From assembly GCF_001021385.1 (NCBI RefSeq), contig NZ_CP011773.1, positions 2,852,001 to 2,916,000 of the forward strand: a stretch of DNA of 64,000 nucleotides, in the 5' to 3' direction. The stretch is from Mycobacterium sp. EPa45. Lineage in GTDB: Bacteria; Actinomycetota; Actinomycetes; Mycobacteriales; Mycobacteriaceae. Below are positions 55,611-63,084 of this stretch, one piece after another. Each line of letters begins with the position of its first letter. The first letter of the stretch is position 1. Below the pieces are notes generated by a model that did no database searches, was not told the origin of the DNA, and saw only the letters and a program-made list of their open reading frames with translations. A program made the translations under genes and the position numbers.

Positions 55611-55632
55611 GACTTAGAGTTGGCTCCAAGTC
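55611..55632. promoter_or_regulatory. MerR-type operator/promoter dyad
   Basis: GACTTAGAG-TTGG-CTCCAAGTC: 9-bp arms with a single mismatch and a 4-base centre, the size and look of a MerR/SoxR-family operator lying in an elongated promoter spacer. It lies 15 bases upstream of the F420-type gene start and 24 bases upstream of the MerR start, so it can serve both directions. Confidence 0.7.
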
Positions 55633-55655
55633 AAGCCCGGTTGCGAAAGGCGGCC

Positions 55656-56039
55656 ATGACCTCTGCACTAACCATCGGCGATGTCGCCCGACGGGCGAAC
55701 GTTGCGCCTACCACGCTGCGCTACTACGAGAAGATCGGGTTGTTGTCCGCGCCGTCGCGGGCTGGCGGTCAACGCCGCTACGACGACGCCGTACTGATCA
55801 GACTCGAGGTGATCGGTTTGTGCAAGGCGGCGGGGTTCGCGCTCGACGAGATCGCCGTGCTGCTGCACGACGACGCCCCAGGGCGGCCGGCCAGCCGGGC
55901 GCTGGCCGAGGCCAAGCTCGCCGATATCGATGCGCAGATGGCGACGCTGGCGCGCGCCCGCGGAATCATCGAATGGGCGATGGCCTGCACCTGTCCGTCG
56001 ATCGACGCGTGCACCTGCGGGATCCACGGCCCTCAGTAA
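55656..56039 (+). CDS. MerR-family regulator (SoxR-like cysteine cluster)
   Basis: MerR regulator of 127 residues from ATG 55656 (MTSALTIGDVARRANVAPTTLRYYEKIGLL); an in-frame upstream ATG would run through the operator and is rejected. Winged helix ~5-70, dimerisation helix ~75-105. The C-terminal Cys-rich tail CTCPSIDACTCG (four cysteines) resembles the metal- or Fe-S-binding end of MerR sensors such as SoxR or mercury/zinc regulators. It probably senses metal or oxidants and controls the divergent F420-type gene. The SRPBCC gene follows 10 bases later. Confidence 0.85.
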   Translation: MTSALTIGDVARRANVAPTTLRYYEKIGLLSAPSRAGGQRRYDDAVLIRLEVIGLCKAAGFALDEIAVLLHDDAPGRPASRALAEAKLADIDAQMATLARARGIIEWAMACTCPSIDACTCGIHGPQ

Positions 56040-56049
56040 CGTGGACGCC

Positions 56050-56445
56050 ATGGAGTCCCGGCACATCAGCGTGTGGATCAACCGTTCGGCAGTCGAGGTG
56101 TATCGCTACGCATCCGATCCGGCCCACCTGCCGGAATGGGCGGCCGGCCTGGCCCGGAGCGAGCTGACCCGCGTCGGCGATACGTGGGTCGCTCAGTCGC
56201 CGATGGGGCAGATCACCATCGAGTTCACCCCCGCCAACGACCTCGGAGTGCTCGACCATGTCGTGAATCTGCCCTCCGGCGAGCCGGTGTTCAATCCGCT
56301 GCGAGTGGTCCCGGCGGGCGATGAGTGGTGCGAGGTGGTGTTCACCCTGCGGCGCAGGCCGGAGATGTCGGACGACGACTACGCCGCCGACGCGGCGGCA
56401 GTGGCGGCCGACCTGGCGGCCCTGAAACGAGTCCTGGAGCGTTAG
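56050..56445 (+). CDS. SRPBCC (polyketide cyclase/START-like) protein
   Basis: Protein of 131 residues from ATG 56050; GTG 56041 is also possible. The N-terminal signature SVWINRSAVEVYRYASDPAHLPEWAAGLA is typical of polyketide_cyc2 SRPBCC proteins, followed by the beta-sheet core and a long C-terminal helix (AAVAADLAALKRVLE). These proteins form a hydrophobic ligand-binding cavity. It is downstream of the MerR gene and possibly co-transcribed. It ends in TTAG overlapping the stop of the convergent small membrane gene. Confidence 0.82.
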   Translation: MESRHISVWINRSAVEVYRYASDPAHLPEWAAGLARSELTRVGDTWVAQSPMGQITIEFTPANDLGVLDHVVNLPSGEPVFNPLRVVPAGDEWCEVVFTLRRRPEMSDDDYAADAAAVAADLAALKRVLER

Positions 56446-56633
56446 TGCTTGCGGCGCAGGCCGAACACCAGCCACACCACGGTCGAGGTGGCGGCGCCCA
56501 GCAGCACGGCGGGCGCGGCGCTCATCGTGACGACGCCGACCACGGCGAAGACGATCAGACCGAGCAGCAGCGCGACCAGCTTGTACCGCGGCCACGGAAT
56601 GCCCGCGATCTGCACCTGGTCCATGCTCGTCAT
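56442..56633 (-). CDS. Small two-helix membrane protein
   Basis: Protein of 63 residues from ATG 56633 (MTSMDQVQIAGIPWPRYK) with two helices (LVALLLGLIVFAVVGVV and PAVLLGAATSTVVWLVFGL) and a basic tail RRKH. Conserved-hypothetical look; function unknown. TATAGT eight bases upstream of the ATG fits a leaderless -10 element. A perfect inverted repeat (56650-56669) lies just before it. Confidence 0.7.
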   Translation of the reverse strand: MTSMDQVQIAGIPWPRYKLVALLLGLIVFAVVGVVTMSAAPAVLLGAATSTVVWLVFGLRRKH

Positions 56634-56649
56634 GGCTCGACTATACCTC

Positions 56650-56669
56650 GTTTTCGGGTGCCCGAAAAC
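56650..56669. promoter_or_regulatory. Inverted repeat GTTTTCGGG-TG-CCCGAAAAC
   Basis: Perfect 9-bp arms with a 2-base centre, between the end of the MFS gene and the small membrane gene. It overlaps the probable -35 region of the latter. Further TCGGG copies (GATTCGGG from 56673, TTCTCGGG from 56689) lie in the adjoining 3' end of the MFS gene. No T-tract follows on either strand, so an operator is preferred over an intrinsic terminator. Confidence 0.55.
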
Positions 56670-58225
56670 TATGATTCGGGTAATGCTGTTCTCGGGTGCG
56701 CAGGCAGCACTGCCAGCACGAATACCGCACCGGCCAGGCAGACCGCGGCGGCCGTCAGGCACCCGGCCTGCAACCCGGCGAGGAACGCGTCGTCGACGGC
56801 ACCGCGCACTGCGGCGGCCAACGGCGGCGGCGCCTGGCCGGCCACCGCCAGTCCCTGCGCCAGGCCTTCACGGGCGGTGGACTGCGCCTCCGTCGGCATC
56901 GCGCCCAGCGCCTGACTGTCGGCCAGATGCCGGATGTAGAGCGTGGAGAAGATGCTGCCGATGACCGCGACGCCGAGGGTCCCGCCGACCTGTCGGGTGG
57001 CGTCGTTGACCGCGGACCCCGCGCCGGCCTGTTCGGGACGCACCACGCCCATGATCGAGTCGGTGGCCGGAGCCGTGGTCAACCCCAGCCCGCCACCCAG
57101 AAGCACCATCTGCATCGCCATCGTCGGGTAGGTGACTGCGAGGTCGCTGGCCGCGATCCAGCCGAACGACGCCGCCAGCAGCAGAAGGCCAACGAAGACA
57201 ACGACTTTGGTGCCGACGCGGGTCACCGCCAGCCGGGTTCCGACGATCGAGCCGACCGCGATGGACAGCGCGACGGGCAGGATCCGCACCCCGGTCTCCA
57301 AGGGGCTGTTGCCCTGCAGCAGTTGCATGAACTGGGTGATCAGGAAGATGAACCCGAACAGCGCGAAGAACGCGACGGTCACCGCGCCGCTGGCGGCACT
57401 GAACCGCAGGTTCGTGAACAGGCTCACGTCGATCAGCGGCTCGTGTTGCCGGCGTTCCCACCAGGCGAAGCCCACCGCGGCGATCAGTGCGACCGCGAAT
57501 CCCGCGAGCGTCGGGGCGCTGGCCCAGCCGCGGTCGGGCGCTTCGATGATCGTGTAGACCAGCGCCCCCAGCATCACGACCGACAGGGCGAGGCCGCCGC
57601 TGTCCAGTCGGTGCTGCCTGCCGGGGTTCGATGCCGGGATGACGATGGGAGCGGCCAGGGCGGCGGCCAGTGCGATGGGCGCCAGCGCGAGAAACAAGCT
57701 GCCCCACCAGAACACCTCCAGCAGGGCGCCGCCGAGGATGGGCCCGATCGCGACGCCGAGGCCGGTGACCGCACCCCAGACGCCGATGGCGGCTGCGCGC
57801 CGGCGGGGCTCCCGGAAGGTGTCGGTGATGATGGCCAGGGTGGTGGGGAAGATCAGCGCCGAGGCGACCCCCATGGCCAGTCGCATCGCGATCAGCGGGC
57901 CGGTCGAGGTGCACAAGGCGGCGCCAATGCTGCTGAGCGCGAACAGGATCAGGCCGCCGATCAGGGTGCCGCGCCTGCCGAAGCGGTCGCCGATCGTGCC
58001 GCCGGCCAGCACCAGCGCGGCGAAGGCCAGGTTGTAGGCGTCGACGATCCACTGCAGCGCCCTGGTGGAGGCGCCGAGCGCCGAATTCAGGGTCGGCAGC
58101 GCGACATTGACGATCGTCGTCTCGACGTTGATGGCCAGGGCGGCGACCAGCACGACCGCGAGGATCGCGACGGGGCGACCCCTGCCGGAGAGGTGGGCCG
58201 GGGCCGGCTCGATGTCGACAGTCAT
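56669..58225 (-). CDS. DHA2-family MFS drug exporter (EmrB/QacA type)
   Basis: Proton-coupled multidrug efflux permease of 518 residues, about 14 membrane helices. Motif A is GGTIGDRFGRRGTLIGG (~75-91), motif C GAVTGLGVAIGPILGG (~150-165), and the first helix contains the ALxNxETTIVNVALP block (~29-45). The N-terminal cytosolic tail is 20 residues. ATG 58225 lies downstream of two copies of a 16-bp operator-like sequence, and the TetR gene lies immediately upstream in the same orientation. Substrate unknown; lipophilic drugs or dyes are typical. Confidence 0.93.
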   Translation of the reverse strand: MTVDIEPAPAHLSGRGRPVAILAVVLVAALAINVETTIVNVALPTLNSALGASTRALQWIVDAYNLAFAALVLAGGTIGDRFGRRGTLIGGLILFALSSIGAALCTSTGPLIAMRLAMGVASALIFPTTLAIITDTFREPRRRAAAIGVWGAVTGLGVAIGPILGGALLEVFWWGSLFLALAPIALAAALAAPIVIPASNPGRQHRLDSGGLALSVVMLGALVYTIIEAPDRGWASAPTLAGFAVALIAAVGFAWWERRQHEPLIDVSLFTNLRFSAASGAVTVAFFALFGFIFLITQFMQLLQGNSPLETGVRILPVALSIAVGSIVGTRLAVTRVGTKVVVFVGLLLLAASFGWIAASDLAVTYPTMAMQMVLLGGGLGLTTAPATDSIMGVVRPEQAGAGSAVNDATRQVGGTLGVAVIGSIFSTLYIRHLADSQALGAMPTEAQSTAREGLAQGLAVAGQAPPPLAAAVRGAVDDAFLAGLQAGCLTAAAVCLAGAVFVLAVLPAHPRTALPES

Positions 58226-58240
58226 ACGCCTGACCCTTCA

Positions 58241-58295
58241 TGTTGACGGCGATAACATCCCCGAGCATGCCAGCCTGAAGTTAACGCTGTCAACA
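58241..58295. promoter_or_regulatory. Paired TetR-type operators upstream of the MFS exporter
   Basis: TGTTGACGGCGATAAC (58241-58256) and, on the other strand, TGTTGACAGCGTTAAC (58280-58295) match at 14 of 16 positions and face each other across 23 bp. The second contains the near-palindrome GTTAAC-GCT-GTCAAC. They fill the 75-base gap between the TetR stop and the MFS start. A related sequence recurs at the TetR start. Regulator assignment is inferred. Confidence 0.6.
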
Positions 58296-58300
58296 TCTGG

Positions 58301-58912
58301 CTAGCGCAGGCCCTCGCCGATCGTGTCGAGCAGGCGAGTGGTGATCAGTCGTTGCCGATCGGTGCCCGCCATCCCGAGCGGGCCGTCCAAGAAGAGGGTC
58401 GCGGCGCCGTGGACGGCAGCCCAGGCCGCCTCGTCGAATCCGTCCCGCCGGTCGGGGGCGAGCATCCCCGCCGCCACCAGGTCATCGATGCAGCCGCGCA
58501 GGATCTGGAACGGATGCCGATCGGCGGGCACCGTTTCCTCGTTGGGCTCCGTGCCGTCCGGCGCGAACGCGGTACGAAACAGCCCCGGCTCGGCCACCGC
58601 GAAGTCGACGTAGGCCTGGCCGGTGGCGCGGAACCGGGCCAGTGCCCGGTCGGTCGACGGACCGTCGTCCGGCACCCGATCGAGCGCCTCGACCATCGCC
58701 CCACCGAGCTGGGCCATGACGTTGGCTTTCACCGCGGCCAGCAGCGCCCGCCGGTCGGCGTAGTGCCGATAGGCGGCCGAATTACTCACCCCGGCCAGGC
58801 GCTGGACGTCGCGCAGCACGACGGCGTCCGGGCCACCCGCACGGGCCAGCGCGACCCCGTGTTCGAGGAGGGCCTGCCGCAGATTGCCGTGGTGGTAGGA
58901 GGCGGTGGCCAT
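58301..58912 (-). CDS. TetR-family transcriptional repressor
   Basis: TetR regulator of 203 residues from ATG 58912 (MATASYHHGNLRQALLEHGV); a longer frame exists but would run through the promoter. The HTH lies near residues 28-55 (VVLRDVQRLAGVSNSAAYRHYADRRALL), followed by a C-terminal ligand/dimer domain (TetR_C_33-like, WAAVHGAATLFLDGPLG). It is upstream of and co-oriented with the MFS exporter, and divergent from nasN. TGTTGACAAGTGTTACA overlaps its start (58912-58928), suggesting autoregulation. Confidence 0.92.
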   Translation of the reverse strand: MATASYHHGNLRQALLEHGVALARAGGPDAVVLRDVQRLAGVSNSAAYRHYADRRALLAAVKANVMAQLGGAMVEALDRVPDDGPSTDRALARFRATGQAYVDFAVAEPGLFRTAFAPDGTEPNEETVPADRHPFQILRGCIDDLVAAGMLAPDRRDGFDEAAWAAVHGAATLFLDGPLGMAGTDRQRLITTRLLDTIGEGLR

Positions 58913-58928
58913 GTTGACAAGTGTTACA
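58912..58928. promoter_or_regulatory. Third TetR-operator-like copy at the TetR start codon
   Basis: TGTTGACAAGTGTTACA shares TGTTGAC plus four further positions (11/17) with the operator pair upstream of the MFS gene. It spans the TetR start region. It is a weaker match than the other two but well placed for autoregulation. Confidence 0.4.
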
Positions 58929-58976
58929 TCGCCACCCGAGTTCTCACACGAGCGCCGCCGACGAAGTGAGCGCGGT

Positions 58977-58991
58977 TTATCGTCGTGATAA
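58977..58991. promoter_or_regulatory. Inverted repeat TTATC-GTCGT-GATAA in the nasN promoter region
   Basis: Perfect 5-5-5 inverted repeat in the 100-base divergent gap between the TetR gene and nasN, 22 bases upstream of the ATG at 59013. It could be the binding site of a nitrogen regulator. It does not fit the GlnR consensus (GTNAC-N6-GNAAC). Confidence 0.4.
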
Positions 58992-58995
58992 CGCG

Positions 58996-59023
58996 CTACG
59001 GCACCTTCCGTAATGTGCCGTAG
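58996..59023. promoter_or_regulatory. 28-bp inverted repeat at the nasN start
   Basis: CTACGGCAC (58996-59004), 10-base spacer, GTGCCGTAG (59015-59023): perfect 9-bp arms. The right arm overlaps the ATG at 59013. If translation actually starts at GTG 59037, the repeat lies wholly in the leader and could be an RNA hairpin or a large operator. Confidence 0.5.
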
Positions 59024-62000
59024 GCACTGTTGGGTCGTGGCTGCCCGGATTGACTGCGCCGACCACATCCGTACCGCGTGCTCGTACTGCGGTGTCGGAT
59101 GTGGCATCGACGTGCGCACGAAGCCCGGCCCCGGAGGTCCGGTCATCGCCAGTGTCGTCGGTGACCGGCTTCATCCCACCAACCTCGGCCGGTTGTGCAC
59201 GAAGGGCGCCACGCACGCCGAATTGATGGCCAACACCGACGGCCGCGCGGTCGATGCGCTGATCCGGCCGGCGCGCGGCGAGCAATTCGAGGCGGCCTCC
59301 GTCGAGGACGCTGCCGCCATGGTGGGCAGCCGGCTCGCCGACATTCGTGACCGGTACGGGCCGGACTCGATTGCCCTGTACGTCTCCGGCCAGATGTCGC
59401 TGGAGGCCCAGTATCTCGCCACCAAATTGGCCAAGGGCTTCATCGGCACCGTCAACATCGAATCGAACTCGCGGCTGTGTATGGCCAGTGCCGCGACCGG
59501 CTACAAGCAATCCCTCGGCGCGGACGGTCCACCCGGCTCCTACGACGATTTCGATTGTGCCGATCTGTTTTTCGTCATCGGCGCCAACATGGCCGACTGT
59601 CATCCCATCCTCTTTCTGCGAATGGCCGACCGGCTGCGGGCCGGCGCCAAGCTGATAGTCGTCGACCCGCGGCGCACCGCCACCGCGGACAAGGCCGACC
59701 TCTTCCTGCAGATCCGGCCCGGTACCGATCTGGCGCTGCTCAACGGGCTACTGCATCTGTTGGTGGAATCCGGCGACATCGACACCGATTTCATCGCCGC
59801 GCACACCGAGGGCTGGGCGGCGATGCCGGAGTTCCTCGCCGACTATCCGCCGGCCCGCGTCGCCGAGATCACCGGCCTGTCCGAAGCCGATATTCGCACC
59901 GCGGCAACGATGATCGCCGAGGCGGGCGAATGGATGTCGCTGTGGACGATGGGTCTCAACCAGAGCACTCACGGCACGTGGAACACCAACGCCATCTGCA
60001 ATCTGCACCTGGCCACGGGTGCGATCTGCCGGCCCGGTAGCGGCCCGCTGTCTCTCACCGGCCAGCCCAACGCCATGGGCGGCCGTGAAATGGGTTACAT
60101 GGGACCGGGATTGCCCGGTCAGCGCTCGGTGGCCTCCGCCGAGGACCGGTCGTTCGTCGAGGCGGTGTGGGGTCTGGAGCCGGGAACGATCCGCGCCGAT
60201 GTGAACCGCGGAACCGTCGACATGTTCTCTCAGATGGCCACCGGTGACATCAAGGCCTGCTGGATCATCTGCACCAATCCGGTGGCCAGTGTGCCCAACC
60301 GCGCCGGCGTGATCGCCGGGCTGGAGGCCGCCGAACTCGTGGTCACGCAGGACGCCTACGCCGACACCGCCACCAACCGCTATGCCGATGTGGTGCTGCC
60401 CGCGGCGCTGTGGGCGGAGTCCGATGGCGTGATGGTCAACTCCGAGCGCAATCTGACCCTCGTCCGGCAATGTGTTTCACCGGCCGGACAGGCCAGGCCC
60501 GACTGGCAGCTGATCTGCCAGGTGGCCGCCGCCATGGGGTTCGGCGCGCACTTCGACTACCGGTCCAGCGAAGAGATCTTCGACGAGATCCGTCACTTCG
60601 CCAATCCCAAGACCGGGTACGACATTCGGGGTGTCAGCTACGAGCGGCTGCGCGAATCACCGGTGCAGTGGCCGTGCCCACCCGGCGACACCGAGGATCG
60701 CCATCCGGTTCGCTATCTCAACGACGGAACGGTGGCCTTCGCCACGCCGTCGGGCCGTGCGGTGTTTCACCCCCGGCCGCACATGGAACCGCACGAATGT
60801 CCTGACGATGAATTTCCGTTGGTGCTCAACACCGGTCGGCTGCCGCACCAGTGGCACACCATGACCAAGACCGGCCGGGTCGCCAAGCTCAACAAGCTCA
60901 ACGGCGGCCCGTTCGTGGAGATCAACCCGACCGACGCCCAGGTGCTCGACATCGTCGACGGCCAGTCCGTGGAACTGCAGTCCCGGCGGGGCCGCGCGGT
61001 GCTGCCCGCCGTCGTCACCGACCGGGTGCGGCCCGGCAGCTGTTTTGCGCCGTTCCACTGGAACGACGAGCATGGCGAATATCTGGCTATCAATGCGTTG
61101 ACCAGTGATGCGGTGGACAAGGATTCGCTACAACCGGAACTCAAAGTGTGCGCGGTGAGCGTGCGTCCGACCAAGACGGTGAGCAGACCGCTTCCGCCAT
61201 CGGTCACCGACGACGAACAAGTCTATTTGGCAGGGTTTTTCGCGGCGCTCAAGGGAGACGTTGCAGGCGTTCCGGTGCTCCCCGCAACCGCGCCGGTCAG
61301 CCGAACGGTCCGACTGTGGGTGGACGGACTGCTGGCCGGAACGTACTCGCGTGTCACCGACGGATCACATGTTCCCGAGCGCGACGCCGTGTCAGGTCCG
61401 TTGGTGCTGTGGGCCTCGCAGACCGGAAACGCAGAGGACCTGGCCACCAGGCTGGTCGATCAACTGGCGGCGGCCGGGCTCGCGGCAACACTCGTCAGCA
61501 TGGACGACTGTGCACTGGATGATCTCGCAGCGCGCGACGTGTTGGTGGTGACCAGTACGTTCGGCGATGGCGAGCCTCCCGACAATGGTGCCGCCTTCTG
61601 GGATCGGCTCCGGGCGCCGGACGCCCCGGACCTGCACGGGCTTCGGTTCGCGGTGCTGGGAATCGGCGACCGGTCCTACGGCCAATTCTGCGGCCACGCG
61701 CGATCTCTCGACACCAGGTTGGCCGAACTGGGGGCCACCCGCCTGCTCGACCGCAGCGACTGCGAAGCGCACGACGAGAATTCGTTGATGTCGTGGACGA
61801 AGCAGGTGGTCGAGCTCGTCAATGCCACCGGGGCGAAACCGGCAGTCGCCGACCTGTCCGCCACAACGCAACCGGCCGAACCGTTCACCCGCGCCCGACC
61901 CATCCCCGCCCGGCTGACTCGCAACATCAGGCTGACCCCGCCCTCGGCGGCCAAGGAGGTGCGCCAGCTCGGCTTCGACATCTCCGAGCATGACGTCACC

Positions 62001-62990
62001 TACGCCATCGGCGACTCGCTGGGTGTGCTGCCACACAACAGCGATGCCGATGTCGCCGCGTGGCTGGCGGCGACCGGCCTCAGCGGCGACGAGGTGGTGG
62101 AGGTCGACGGGGCGGAATGCACACTGCGCCAGGCACTCACCGAGAGTTACGACATCTGTCGCGTGACCCCGAACCTGTTGGCCTTCCTCGCCGAGACGAC
62201 GGCGGACAAGTCTGCCGCCAGGCAACTGCGGGCCGCTCGCGCGCAGCTGGACACCTGGCGGCTGGGACGCAACGGGATCGACGTCGTACGTGCCTTCGGT
62301 GTCCGGGCCGGCGCCGAGCAGTGGCAGGAGGTACTCGTTCGGCTGACCCCTCGACTGTATTCGATTTCGTCGAGCCCGCTGGTCAGCCCACATGAAGTGC
62401 AGCTGACGGTGTCGATCGTCCGCTACCAGGCGCCGGACGGCGGAGAGCGCGGGGGAGTGTGCTCGACGTTCCTGGCCGACCGTGCCCGTGATGTTCCGGT
62501 GTTCTTGCAGCGATCACCGCACTTTCGCCCCCCGGAAGACGCCACCGCGCCGATCGTGATGATCGGTGCGGGCACCGGGATCGCGCCGTTCCGCGGATTT
62601 CTTCAGGAGCGCCGTGCCCTGGGCCACACCGGCCGCAACTGGTTGTTCTTCGGCGACCGGCACCGCGCCGAAAACTTCTACTACGAAGACGATCTGACCG
62701 ATATGGTCACCGACGGCTTTCTGAACCGGCTCGACCTCGCGTTCTCCCGGGATCAGCGCCGGCGAATCTATGTGCAGGACACCATGATCGACAACGGGGC
62801 GCAACTGTGGGCCTGGTTGCAGGACGGCGCCCACCTCTACGTCTGCGGTGACGCCACGGCGATGGCCAGAGACGTCGACATCGCCCTGGACACGATCATT
62901 CAGACCCACGGCCATCTCGGTGCCGATGCCGCACGCGACTACAAGCGAGAACTGATCGCCGCGAAACGGTATCTGCGCGACGTGTACTGA
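59013..62990 (+). CDS. nasN: Single-chain diflavin assimilatory nitrate reductase
   Basis: Fusion of a molybdopterin nitrate reductase with a CysJ/P450-reductase-like flavoprotein, 1325 residues; ATG 59013, or GTG 59037 with 8 fewer residues. The N-terminal [4Fe-4S] is bound by Cys23, Cys26, Cys30 and Cys62. The Mo-bisMGD catalytic domain runs to ~590, and the dinucleotide-binding domain is ~600-720 (LNTGRLPHQWHTMTKTGR). Then come an FMN flavodoxin domain (~790-930; ASQTGNAEDLA), FAD domain (~960-1160; PRLYSISSSPL) and NADPH domain (~1165-1325; GAGTGIAPFRGFLQER, ending RYLRDVY). Electrons can pass NADPH-FAD-FMN-[4Fe-4S]-Mo in one chain. This matches the NasN-type enzyme described in M. smegmatis. 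A nitrate transporter gene follows. Confidence 0.93.
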   Translation: MCRRHCWVVAARIDCADHIRTACSYCGVGCGIDVRTKPGPGGPVIASVVGDRLHPTNLGRLCTKGATHAELMANTDGRAVDALIRPARGEQFEAASVEDAAAMVGSRLADIRDRYGPDSIALYVSGQMSLEAQYLATKLAKGFIGTVNIESNSRLCMASAATGYKQSLGADGPPGSYDDFDCADLFFVIGANMADCHPILFLRMADRLRAGAKLIVVDPRRTATADKADLFLQIRPGTDLALLNGLLHLLVESGDIDTDFIAAHTEGWAAMPEFLADYPPARVAEITGLSEADIRTAATMIAEAGEWMSLWTMGLNQSTHGTWNTNAICNLHLATGAICRPGSGPLSLTGQPNAMGGREMGYMGPGLPGQRSVASAEDRSFVEAVWGLEPGTIRADVNRGTVDMFSQMATGDIKACWIICTNPVASVPNRAGVIAGLEAAELVVTQDAYADTATNRYADVVLPAALWAESDGVMVNSERNLTLVRQCVSPAGQARPDWQLICQVAAAMGFGAHFDYRSSEEIFDEIRHFANPKTGYDIRGVSYERLRESPVQWPCPPGDTEDRHPVRYLNDGTVAFATPSGRAVFHPRPHMEPHECPDDEFPLVLNTGRLPHQWHTMTKTGRVAKLNKLNGGPFVEINPTDAQVLDIVDGQSVELQSRRGRAVLPAVVTDRVRPGSCFAPFHWNDEHGEYLAINALTSDAVDKDSLQPELKVCAVSVRPTKTVSRPLPPSVTDDEQVYLAGFFAALKGDVAGVPVLPATAPVSRTVRLWVDGLLAGTYSRVTDGSHVPERDAVSGPLVLWASQTGNAEDLATRLVDQLAAAGLAATLVSMDDCALDDLAARDVLVVTSTFGDGEPPDNGAAFWDRLRAPDAPDLHGLRFAVLGIGDRSYGQFCGHARSLDTRLAELGATRLLDRSDCEAHDENSLMSWTKQVVELVNATGAKPAVADLSATTQPAEPFTRARPIPARLTRNIRLTPPSAAKEVRQLGFDISEHDVTYAIGDSLGVLPHNSDADVAAWLAATGLSGDEVVEVDGAECTLRQALTESYDICRVTPNLLAFLAETTADKSAARQLRAARAQLDTWRLGRNGIDVVRAFGVRAGAEQWQEVLVRLTPRLYSISSSPLVSPHEVQLTVSIVRYQAPDGGERGGVCSTFLADRARDVPVFLQRSPHFRPPEDATAPIVMIGAGTGIAPFRGFLQERRALGHTGRNWLFFGDRHRAENFYYEDDLTDMVTDGFLNRLDLAFSRDQRRRIYVQDTMIDNGAQLWAWLQDGAHLYVCGDATAMARDVDIALDTIIQTHGHLGADAARDYKRELIAAKRYLRDVY

Positions 62991-63084
62991 CCTCACGACG
63001 GCGCTCCCACCAAAGTGAGCAGGTTGTGACATCAGGATCACGGCGTGCAGCGAAGGCGCAACAAAGAATTCCTACCGTGATCCC

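Noticed and set aside
58913..59012. GlnR box in the nasN promoter
   Set aside because: No GTNAC-N6-GNAAC match was seen; only unrelated inverted repeats are present.
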